Source: Alitta virens
Taxonomy: Eukaryota; Annelida; Polychaeta; Phyllodocida; Nereididae
Direction of reading: 5' to 3'
DNA: 64,000 nucleotides
NCBI GenBank assembly: GCA_932294295.1
Contig: OW028577.1
Coordinates: forward strand, 7,095,501-7,159,500
Made by a program: the position numbers and the translations under genes. Each line of letters begins with the position of its first letter. Within the stretch, counting starts at the first letter, position 1. Under the pieces are notes generated by a model. That model was not told the DNA's origin and did no database searches. It saw nothing but the letters and a program-made list of their open reading frames with translations. This document shows, piece after piece, positions 50,301-60,618 of this stretch.

Positions 50301-51545
50301 TATACAAGTAATTTGTTCAGGAAGCTCTATATATATAGTGTAGTACATAATTATATAGACCTCCTAAAGTTATGAGTAGATAATTTAATTAACTATTCTT
50401 TAAAAAAAAAAAGAAGAAAAAAAAGCAATTGGAAACAATAAGATTGGCTCCAGACCAGCCTCAAGTGGCTCCTGATCATCCGGAGCCACATTTGCCAATT
50501 GAATTTGTATGATGAAAGTGAAATAGTTAAAGGCATCTTTGGTTTCAATATTTTTTGTATAATTTTTGGTGGTGACATTTGTTTAATATTAATATATGTA
50601 TATATAAAGTTCTAAAACTTTCTGTGGCAAACAAGTAGGTATAACATCCTTCTACGATATTAAGTTATCAAGGTATTCCAGGTTGGATATTTTACAATTA
50701 ATTCTAACTTCTAAAAAGGGGGGGGGGGCAAGATGTAGGTCAGATGCTTGGTCCCCAAGGGGCCTGGCGGCTAGGATGTGACCGCCGACGTCCACCCTGG
50801 CATACTCTGTTGATTTTTTGCCGGCGAAGTGTCGACAAACGTTACTGTGGTCAGCGGCCGCCCGGCAGACAAGTCTGTTTCAGGCAGCGGACAAGTAGGC
50901 TTCGGCAGCAGTTGAGTTGACTTTACTGGCAGACCAATCGGTGTGATGGCGGACGAGTTGGTAGCGGATGAGTCGTCTGGTACGAGTTGGTAGTGGACGA
51001 GTTGACCATACTCCCGTTTATCCTCTATATAAAGCTATATTAATTGTACATTCGTGCCATGATGAGCACTTGACAACTCAGCCCCAAATCGCAAAAGATT
51101 GCCTAACAAATTTGCTTAGAAGTTATCACATAAAAGGTAAATGGTTTCACAAGTGGGAATGCTGATGATACAAAATTTGTGAAAAATTGATATCAATGTC
51201 AATGACAATCCTAAATTGGACACGCAATACTAAGTGCTCAAGTTTGCAACGTTTGGACAATTTACAAGGGTCACAATACTTCTGACACTACAATAAATAC
51301 AGACATGAATGACAAACTTCTCCACCTCAGTTTTTGTCAAATTTGACAGCTGGCATATTAAGGTGATACATCAGTCATCGATGTCATCAGTGTTTGAAGC
51401 CATTTACCAGAGTAGAAAGGGGAAATTTCCACACCGAATGGAAGCATACCTTTTCCAGTCGCCAGTCATTTGGTGTTTTATCTGATGCCAACGTTTCGCA
51501 GCGACTTAACAATCTTTTAAAGTTTACTTCTATTCGGGAAGCCAT
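47353..51545 (-). CDS. USE1: USE1, ER-localised Qc-type SNARE, 7 exons, 291 aa
   Basis: Exons: 51545-51450, 49343-49294, 49182-49104, 48616-48491, 48391-48241, 48063-47870 and 47532-47353; all phases agree. Seen: N-terminus MASRIEVNFKRLLSRCETLA ... DWRLEK; EVLTAYTRKVEFLKGILEAD; TKARYQKEAREELLG; SNARE helix HNQQQEKLAEEMVHLARSMK, then KMADTNYGKLKVESDRLEKH; and a C-terminal membrane anchor at ~265-285 (WWIWIMLVLVCVTFIWMVLF). The family partners syntaxin 18, Sec20/BNIP1 and Sec22b in Golgi-to-ER retrograde fusion. As in other USE1 proteins the central-layer position appears to be Asp (VKDDN), not Gln. It is about 30 residues longer than human, mainly in the linker. The exon 4 acceptor (just before CTACCAGAA) has a weak pyrimidine tract and is the least certain join. 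Confidence 0.93.
49540..51010. mobile_element. Putative ~1.5-kb element with inverted arrays of CAACTGGTCCGCC-type units
   Basis: In USE1 intron 1, ~49548-49682 carries repeated degenerate units like TCAACTGGTCCGCCAG. At ~50820-51010 the same kind of unit recurs on the opposite strand (GGCGGACGAGTTGG, GCGGACAAGTAGG, GTGGACGAGTTGAC). The inverted arrays enclose AT-rich non-coding DNA. The design parallels 6880-7190. No transposase or known family recognised. Confidence 0.55.
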
Positions 51546-52008
51546 GTCATCAAGTACACCCTAATATCGCTCACTGCAAAAACTCCAGCGTTGGAGAGCT
51601 TAAACCGGAAGCAGGTGTCTGCTCATCTCCCTAGCAACAGTACACAATGGCGCGAACTGCGCTACTGCACACTTGTTGAAGAAAAGTTGTTTAGTTTGCA
51701 TCAGTAACTGTTTGTTTACTTCACTATCAGGTAATTCAATATTGCAAATTATTTTTATTGAATTGACTTTCATTAAAAGCTCTTTGCTTTCACTGTCAAC
51801 TATTTCTCTATTATGCATGACAGCAATCAACTCATCCTTGTATTTAGACATTTTAGATTAAAATATGCATTGGTATCTTCAATTTCTAAAAAAATGTATC
51901 TAAACTTTTCTCAAACTAAAAGAAAACAAGGGATTGAATTCTGACACATCAAAGTAATTTCTCTACTTATTATTGTGTATTTTTTAATACGCAGGCATTT
52001 GCTAGAAA
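51546..52008. promoter_or_regulatory. Bidirectional promoter USE1 / TEX45
   Basis: Only 463 bp separate the divergent start codons, so the genes probably share a promoter. No TATA box is obvious in either direction; most of the interval is AT-rich and probably includes both 5' UTRs. Confidence 0.6.
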
Positions 52009-54707
52009 ATGGCAGGGGCTGCAGCTGTAGCAATGCCAGGTAAGCCTCTGCAATCCGTAAGTGCTGACTTCTTGAGCTCCTCCCACTTCAGGGTTGCCCA
52101 AGACAACTCCTTGTCTCAGGCTGGGGTGAAGAGCATCTTCAAGCGGGACTACATCCCGTGGGAAGTTACGTCTAAACCACTGGGCACCACTCCACCTCGT
52201 CCTGCAGAAGTCCTGCAGAAGGATGACCGATTCTTCAACAACAAAGTTTCTGAAACTTCTCAGTCGTATGGAGAGAAGGCTTTGCCCTTTATCGAGCGCA
52301 AAGGGGACATTCACACTATCTTAAGGGCCACTAATTTCAAGATGGATCGTGACCTCACAAAATTTGACTCCTTTGAAACAACACATAGTTTGGCTTATCC
52401 TCCTAAATATAACGGACCACGCCTGACTGGTAACCAAGTTTTGGAGCCCATGGGAAGTTCAATTCCTCAAGGTGACCTTGAGAAAGCCCCCCAGCCAATT
52501 ACTGACTACAGAGACACGTACAGAGGGCATGCTGGGAGTTCTAAGCCAGAACGCGCTGTGTCAATGCATCAAGGTAGGTTCAAGGAAATTTCTTGAAATT
52601 TTCCATTCTAAAAGCGAAAACATAAACTTAAATTATGCACTGTTTCATGAATCAATTGAATTAAAATTTTAACTGATCATTTACTACTTTTTTTACAACT
52701 TTCCAGTTGGCCCTGAAACAATTACTGGAGATCAACGTTTTCATCAATTTGGTACAACGCACCAGGATACATTCTTGGGGTGGAGGCTCCCAAAAGTCAA
52801 TGCATTTCCTGCAGTATGTGGGGTTTATTCATTCTTGTCTGTCTTTAAAGTCAATTTCAGGTTATCATAAACATTTACAACATTAAAAAAATAAGTAGTC
52901 ATAGAAAAAAAAAAGTAAACAGAGTAGATGATTTCCACTACATGCAGCCAATCTTAATAACGATTAACAAAGTATATATATTTCAAGAAACTGTAGGGTT
53001 TTGGCTTCCATTGCAGCCAAGAGGAACTAATATTCCTCAAGGAGACAAGGAAAAGCAGATAACAAAAATGACCACAGCACAGGAGTCCTTCCCCAAGCAC
53101 AATGTCACTGGAACGAGTTATGACAAAAGTGTTGCGACGAGTAAATTACAACGAACCAACTTTATCGAAGGAGATGGGCAAAATGCCTGGAAAGATTACG
53201 CCTCAACTTTCAGAGATTCATACAAGGCTGTTTATGGCAATTGTAAGTGTGAACATCCTCAGTTAGTTTCTACAATGTCATATACCTACATTTTTCTACC
53301 TTATTAGTCATATGCATAACCAATAATACATAACCACTTTCCAAAATTGTTTGTGTAGTTTTCAAAATATATTACATAGATGTTAATCACACTTGTAGAC
53401 AACCTTTAAATAATAATGTGCCTTGAAATCAGTAGTTAATATCTCTAAATAGTAATATGAATGACAGAGTAGACTAACAAACTTCCAATATCTTGCCGTT
53501 ACCCTAGTTGCCCTTAGAGATCCTTCCAAGCACCGTAACCATAGTGACCTTCCTCCTGGTGATGATGATCAGTGGCGAATTTCTGAAAGAGCTAACATGA
53601 CAACAAACAGGTTTTATCACGGAGTAAGTTTATTTGGTGATGTTTATTCATTCACAAATATCCACTGGCATATAAATGAATTTCTCTTATATATTTTCAA
53701 ACAGATGGCATTACCTTTTATGGTATAAAAACTTAGAATCTCCGATTTCAATGCAATGCTTCTTTGCAAATTTCAGAGTGTATTCACACCAAAACCTAAC
53801 ATCATATCAGGCGCAAATATTCGAACAAGAAGTAATGTTTTCTTTGGGGATCCTGAACTGGAAAAGCAAGACTACAGCACTACTACGGATGAAACTTTTC
53901 GACCAAAAAGTCTCCCTAACCGAAAATCTGGACGTCCTGATTTCAATACACGCAGTTGTGTACCAGTTGATTATTATCGTAAGTAACTTACAAAGGAAAC
54001 AAAATAACGAAGAAATAAATTTTAAATCTGAGAACATTGACTAACTCAAAACACTAGGAAAATTATTAAGGTGGAATTGGACATGCAGTCCGCATGTGCA
54101 AGTGCTTGCATAATGCTTTCAGTCACATAACTTTGCAGTTGCTTAATTTCTAAGGCAGACAGATTTCAGGTACCAACGAATAATACTATATAGCCATTAA
54201 TGTCAATTTCCAGCTTACTCGGGTTCACACAAAATTTATATTTTTCTTTGCAGCTAATGAAGTTCATGTGTCCACCACATATGGAGATTTTCGAGACCCA
54301 AAAACAGGCAGGATGTATGTAAATCCAGCAGCTTTGGAGAAGGTAAGATACCTAAGAATAGTAAATGTCAATCAGCGTGAATCTGGTGTGGACCAAGTGG
54401 TTGTTGATTAGCAGGACGTGTAACAAAAGAGTAAATGTGACATTTAAGGGTTTATATGTCTACAATGATAAATAGCCCATATAATTGCCTTTATTATTAA
54501 ATGGCTGTAAATATTGCATTTAAACAAGTCTTGTTTTTTGTTGCTCAACAGCTGAAGAGCTCGCATATCCAAGCTCCAGTGGATGGTCTGCACCATTTCA
54601 GCACAGAACACGTGGACCAGTTTACCCCAAAGAGGACCCTCCTTGACACAATTGATCGAGGACGGCTTCAACGAAGCTCCGTTCCTTTGGGAACTCTCAA
54701 GATTTAA
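52009..54707 (+). CDS. TEX45: TEX45/SAXO5-like axonemal microtubule protein, 7 exons, 486 aa
   Basis: Exons: 52009-52573, 52707-52813, 53017-53242, 53508-53623, 53777-53978, 54254-54342 and 54552-54707, all GT-AG with matching phases. The protein lacks enzyme motifs and is built of Phe/Tyr-containing short units: DFLSSSHFRVAQDNSLSQAG at the N-terminus, repeated IPQGD (SSIPQGDLEK, TNIPQGDKEK), NMTTNRFYHG followed by VFFGDPELEKQDYSTT, and a C-terminal HIQAPVDGLHHFSTEHVDQF. These fit TEX45 (C19orf45, SAXO5), a ciliary/sperm doublet-microtubule protein, as I remember it; the human protein is of similar size. The function is inferred from the family. Other SAXO-type proteins are the main alternative. 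Confidence 0.85.
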
Positions 54708-55301
54708 ATTTATCCCCAAATGACTTTGCACACCTTACCTCATGTTTAAAGTTAGAAGTCATCCACTAGTGTGCATTGATTACCAAATTAATTGGGTTAT
54801 TGTTTACAAACATAGCAGTTGCCATGAATTTATTCTGCTGTTGTTATTCACCTGTATGTGTTACAAAGTATTTATCTGTGATAGTATTAGCTGCAATTTA
54901 CATTGAATATTTGTGTTATAATGTTATAGATCTACTGGCACTTTAGCTGAGAGATTCTTCTGTTTCCACAAGTATTTTTCCATATAGTTGTTTGAAGTAT
55001 TATTGTACATGCCATGCGCATTGCATTTTTGCAAGATCTTGCCATAGGCCCTGTGTAAAGTTTATTATAGAGTGCACTCAGTGGGTCAGTATGTCACCAG
55101 TATTGTTTTGCATTTTTCCACCTGAGTATTAGTAATTTCAAGTATTTATTATATGTTTACACTAGTCTAGAGCAGTATTTTCTACAAGGAGCATTGAAGA
55201 TACTTAAAAAAATAAAAAATATGCTATAAAGTAGTTTTATAGTAGTGAACTTAGTAGCTCTTGGGTGTGATAGTCACTCAACGGGAAACTATTGTGCCAA
55301 T

Positions 55302-55439
55302 AGGGGGACGACCTATCAGTAACTGTGCCTGACAATTATTAAATGACGTCATCTAAATGTGACGTCATCAAATTCTCGCAATCATTGTATGCCTATGTCA
55401 TCAACTATTGTTTGGGCGCAGTTACTGATAGCTCCCTCT
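55302..55439. mobile_element. ~138-bp palindromic MITE containing two CRE sites
   Basis: A left arm with CTATCAGTAACTG (about 55311-55325) is inverted in CAGTTACTGATAG (about 55420-55432). Between the arms are two perfect TGACGTCA octamers at 55344-55351 and 55360-55367. It lies in the long 3' region of TEX45. Confidence 0.75.
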
Positions 55440-55594
55440 GTTGACAAAACGTAGCCCATTAGATGGGCCAAGGGGCTGATGAGATACTAATCATGTAAAC
55501 GATTACTCTCGTATTGATGAACGTAATAAGCATATTTCTGCTTAATTTCTGAACTGTAATTTTTCATTGATCATTGTTAATAGTTCAAAAAATT

Positions 55595-55600
55595 AATAAA
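55595..55600 (+). terminator. TEX45 distal poly(A) signal
   Basis: AATAAA lies about 890 bp after the stop. An A/T-rich candidate near 55207 could end shorter transcripts. The minus-strand NDUFA13 signal (TTTATT at 55645-55650) is only about 45 bp away, so the two genes end tail to tail. Confidence 0.5.
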
Positions 55601-55644
55601 ATTTTCAGAAAAAAGACCCAGTCTATTTTGTTTTCAATATTTTT

Positions 55645-55650
55645 TTTATT
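55645..55650 (-). terminator. NDUFA13 poly(A) signal
   Basis: AATAAA on the minus strand, 58 bp beyond the stop codon. Confidence 0.65.
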
Positions 55651-55707
55651 TCACAAGATTACAAGTGGCTTGATATTTCCGTTCGACAAATACTTTAAAA
55701 TGAAAAT

Positions 55708-58633
55708 TTAGAACCTTTTTAATTTGTCATACAATCGCTTGTACATATCATTGTACGTATTATGAGCGTAGTACTCTGTGATATGAACATGAGGAAACCT
55801 GCTGGCTTCGTTCCAGTACACTGGTTCTCCTTTCCACTTTCCTACTTCCCAGCCTGGTACATCTTTCATAAGTTCAGCTTCCTCATCCCGATTGCTTCTA
55901 AGTTGGCGCATAAACCTGGAAAATATTCAAATGACAATTTAATAACATATGGGTAAAACGTTTGGCTCCATATATACATATATACAAACTAGCGTTTTGT
56001 AGAATTATGCATAAAAAACCATCATTAATTATATACTGAAGCATATATAATATATGCAGTTAGTGTCTCCAACTAATTCTTTACTGGAGTGATTGCGAAT
56101 TAAGTTTGTACCACAAAGTGTCTTGAGGCCCCACTCCCCACATTTTGTATGCAAGTATTTTCCTAATCTTTTTAATTGTATATTTTTTTTAGCTTTGATC
56201 CTTCTATGATTAGATCCAGAGTCTAAGTTAAATGACAAATTCCATCCAATATCATTTTCATCATGCTGTTCAAATAGATACTACTTGTAACTTTCACACT
56301 GATGCCAAAATAGCAGAGCTGCTCCATGACCACAACAAAGCATGCTCTTTGCAAGGAACAAGGTGTCTTAATATAGTACTATCTGCACACTTTATCTCTC
56401 AAGAAGATGAGACACATGACCCCCGATGTTGATTGCATAACCCCCGTGTTGTCTTCATAAAACAAGGTCCAGCCACAAAATAACTTTTCTCTGATTTTAC
56501 GGTATTTTTACTTACATTCTTTGTCGTTCAGCAAGGAGCAGGGGTTCTAGTGCTATCAATGCATCTCGGTCTTTCAGTTGCACGGCTCTGCAAATAAAAA
56601 GACAACCAAATTTTACATACTTATGCAGATATTTCAATTGGAAAATTGGCAGTGAAACCGGAATTTTTCCAGGATTTAGGATAACTCATACAGTCTCTCG
56701 GACAAAATTTATTAAGTAAAAATCCACGCTTACCGAAATTTCTTTTTGGAGACGTAGTAGATACCGTACCCCAATGCAGATGCTCCAAACAAAAGACCAA
56801 ATTTGGAGTAGCCTGAAACAATAGTTTAATAATGGTTATCATTATCAAGACAGCATTAAGCATCTGTGTCCAGTGAAAGTTTGAAGCATTCTTCTCTTTA
56901 GTTTTGAATTTTTGATATAACTTTATTATTTTGGATATAAATTAAATAAATAGCTTAATTTAATGTTTTTCAGTTTCAGTAGTATAAAGTGTTACTGAAA
57001 CAAACGAAGTTTGTCATTGTCATCAATGTTGTCATTTATCTTACATTCTTAATCATTCAAGTTGCATGACCACCTGCATGACAGTTACTGGTTATAAATA
57101 AATTTGTATAGTGCCTGTTTAAAGATTTCTGCTCACTGGTTACACAATAGCATTAATGAAAAGTGTTATCGCATAGAAAATTAGGGGAAAAGTGCAGTAT
57201 AGCAGACCTTTTTTTACCATATTTAGCGAGCCTCGTTGCCATGCCTATGACGTCAAATGCTTGAAGCCTTGACTTCAATGAATGACGTCACAAGCAAACG
57301 ATGGCAGATTTCATTTTTCAAAAGGCAATGTGGTCTATTTTCTCCTTTCAAACCCCAGCGAAAAATACACAATGTTATTTAAATTGTGCTAGAACGAAAA
57401 CTTAAAGATATATTCTTTGTGCCTTATCCACCAAATATGGGCATAGAGTTGGATCCACTTTTCTCCACTAAAGTGAAACCCAAAATTGGCATTAAGTTTG
57501 TTTATATATGATAACAGTAAACTTTGCACTGTTGCTAGCTTTTTAGGGTATTGTTTTTACGTACAAAAAAATAAATAAAAAAGAGTGGAAATCTTTCATG
57601 AACATTACTACCGGCTAGGGACAATTCTCTGATTATTGCCGACAATCGTCGCTAAAGACAAACAATTCAATGCATTGATTCTGAACTATATCGATTCTAA
57701 GCCGCGCACCCTCAAAATATATCCAGATATTCTGAGATAATATAGGAGGTGCACCAGCAGCTAATAGCCGAGACAATACTGCACAGCATAAATTGCCACT
57801 AATTGCAATTGAATTGGTAGTAGGTGGTAAGCCTAGTACTGCTTAAATCATGAAACTTTGAACAAAACACCTGTCACAGTGTCACCAGATCATGAAACTG
57901 GCCTATATTTTGTCATTTTTCACACATCTGGCTTTGTTTAAGGCAATAAGGGTGTTACAGCAGTTTTAGAGCGAGCTTGGACAGTTCAGAGGTGAAAGAG
58001 ACAATTCAGAAAGATTGTAAAGTAATTGACCAACTTTTCTAGCCCATTCCTAATGTCCTTGTCATAAAATACTTGTCTGTGCTATACAAGTCATTGGAGA
58101 AGATACAGTAATAGCATTACAACTGTACAGAAAAGGGGTAAACTTTGGTCAAAACATGGTCAAAAGAGGTGAAAACAAGTTTATTGCCCAGATGTTTAAT
58201 TGGTTATTTCAATGTTTCAATCTGTCTGAAAAGTTGTTCTGAGGATGCAACTGTCCATGCTCGCTCTAAAACTGCTGTATTACTGTTAAATATCAAATAA
58301 GTTGTGGTTAACCAATTTGAAAGGAAGCAAATAGGGGATGCGTTGAGGGACCTTGGGTCTTGCTACATAATTTAGCATACATTGTCCATTAACTGTATAA
58401 CTAGCAAGTGAATGACAGGGATGTGTAAGTGTGTGTTGTCTGACCTTCAAACACCCCTCCAGAAAAGCACTGCTTAAACAAAAAAAAGATTTGGTAACAC
58501 CATACTTAAACAAAGAAGGGATATTTTTCTACATTGCCTTACCACTGAGTCCAATCTTGGGCGCCTGTCTGGCCCACTCAAAAGGACCATAGCCACCCGG
58601 CGGGGGCATCTCCTGCCGAACCCTGGACGCCAT
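55708..58633 (-). CDS. NDUFA13: NDUFA13 (GRIM-19), mitochondrial complex I accessory subunit, 4 exons, 149 aa
   Basis: Exons: 58633-58543, 56812-56734, 56587-56516 and 55915-55708; phases 1, 2, 2 join without stops. N-terminus [20 protein letters not shown] and KIGLSG; one membrane helix [20 protein letters not shown] (~32-51) followed by the charged SKKKFR; then [20 protein letters not shown] and [18 protein letters not shown]. This matches the single-pass inner-membrane subunit, also reported as a cell-death regulator in vertebrates. Length is 149 versus about 144 aa in human. The start at 58633 is the first ATG and has a purine at -3. Intron 1 (1.73 kb) carries a MITE and a CRE pair. Confidence 0.96.
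57248..57290. promoter_or_regulatory. Pair of TGACGTCA octamers
   Basis: Perfect CRE palindromes at 57248-57255 and 57283-57290 lie in NDUFA13 intron 1. They could bind CREB/ATF factors, or be part of an element like the one at 55302. Confidence 0.45.
57957..58278. mobile_element. MITE with 30-bp terminal inverted repeats
   Basis: 57957-57986 (ACAGCAGTTTTAGAGCGAGC...) and the reverse complement of 58249-58278 differ at one base. TA borders both ends (57956-57957 and 58278-58279), so it is probably Tc1/mariner- or pogo-mobilised. It lies in NDUFA13 intron 1, 322 bp long, non-coding. Confidence 0.88.
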
Positions 58634-59870
58634 TTTGGCTATCACAACAAATTGCCTCAAAATGCAAATGATTTAGGGCTAACATATTTTAATAAATACC
58701 ATACTAATTAACCTATTCCAAGTTATTCATGTGATAGTATTTATTGATATGGGCATACCAATATCAATAAAGACTATCACATAATTACTTGGTAATATCA
58801 AAAGAAATGAAAGTGTTGCAAATGCTATTTATTACCTATTTGAATAAATAAACACAAGATGACGCCACTAGTAAAATCAATGTAGGACAGTGCTGCCACC
58901 GCGGTTCTTTTTTTTATTCACATCAATTTCCCCATAATATTGTACATATATTTCTTTTCTCGAAGGCATATAGCCGCTGCTGACAAGTTCAGTTAAATTA
59001 AATTATTATAAAATACACACAAAAATTCAATAAATAGGGTCCAAACACAAAGGCACGATGTCATAGTTTTGAGAATTTCATGTACTTTGGGTGATTATTT
59101 ATACTGTGGTCGCCATATAATAATAATTTATTGATTGTGGGATAATTGACATATATAACAACTTTCATTCAAACAATCACCACTGTAGACCTCAATTGTC
59201 AGGCTCTTAAAACTTGAAACCATCTAAGCTATGAGCGGTGTTTTTCTTAATTAAAGAGGGCATTCAACAATTCCAACAGCTCCTAAGCTCCCTGGGGTTA
59301 AGCATTTGGGGTGGTTTTGCCTGCCAATGTATGTGTAATGTTAAGGTGAATAAATGAGCACACCATGACATGTAGTGTACAGAAATTGAACTAAGCTGAT
59401 TAGCTAATTTAATATGATTCAATATATACACACAACCATATCATCAGAAATGTATATTTGCATGATTGAATTGAATCATCTGCATCCGTTTACCAAAGCC
59501 TGTTCAAATTAGAGGCCAACTTTCTATATCTGATTAGGTGACCCCTACCAGCTTTATAGCCTTTAGGGGTCAGATTTTTTGAACTACATAATACTTTCTT
59601 TATATTTCCATATCTGGTTTTACTATTTGATCACATGTGCAACTTGACTTGTTTGCATTTTACTGTGCAATGTCTTAAATTCTATATTTAACCTCAGAAA
59701 TTCCCCATAACTACGGATTGAAAAATAAATAAATCCTATTACATATTATGTCCCATATCACTGTTTTACAAAGTGAGACAAACTACCAAAATCTGTTAAT
59801 ACTATTTGATTTATTCAAAGAAAACATAGCCAATGAAATAAAAACATTATTGATCAGGTAACAATAGTTC
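58634..59870. other. Intergenic: NDUFA13 upstream to HNRNPK 3' end
   Basis: AT-rich. The first ~100 bp before the NDUFA13 ATG should include its promoter; no TATA is evident. Nothing else recognised. Confidence 0.6.
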
Positions 59871-59874
59871 ATAA

Positions 59875-59880
59875 TTTATT
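59875..59880 (-). terminator. HNRNPK candidate poly(A) signal
   Basis: Minus-strand AATAAA about 740 bp beyond the HNRNPK stop, implying a long 3' UTR. Confidence 0.45.
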
Positions 59881-60618
59881 TCCTGAAGCACAACTATAAA
59901 AAGCAATAAATTTTCTTTTTCAATATTTACAATAAATTCAAACACTCCAATATTGTTGCTGTCTCTAAGTGTTACACTGAACTCAACAATGCCAGGGAAT
60001 TGCAGTCTATTCACAAGCATTTGGAGTGTTCATAATGAACTTTTTTTTACAGCATAAAAATAAAAAAAGCCATTCTTGTCGATATACTACATCAGGAATA
60101 CATCATAAACAATATTTCTGTACAAATGAAAAGGTTAAGTTACCCAGGACGCAAGTATTCCTTGAGCCATTACATGAATGACATGCCAGACAAATAGTAA
60201 AACATAGAATTAAAATTCTTGCTGCCTCGTATGTACACAAACACACAAATGTATAACGGTCACAGTACCCTTGTAAGGTAACATTCAAATCAAAAGCACT
60301 CCCTCAAGTGATTGAAGGCATGGACAATGATATTGTATCAAACTTATTAAGGAAGAGAAAGTGATTATGAATTTTGTAAATTTAAGGATAAAAATTTTAG
60401 GGAACCAAATTTGTAAAACGAATTATTTTTCTGATAAATGCCTTTTAGGAAAGAAATCAGAAACCTGATTGACCAGCACTACAGCCAGTTAATAGAAAAT
60501 AAACATGCACCAAGTGCAGTTGATAGTCATCAGGAATATCATACGTAGGAAGGGGACAGAAATATATCGTTATCTCATATCATACATCCATAAAATTAGT
60601 GGATTGTTCTTTTGGTCT

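Noticed and set aside
53676..54044. 122-aa ORF overlapping TEX45 exon 5
   Set aside because: Different frame from the exon chain; exon 5 in its own frame joins exons 4 and 6 in phase.
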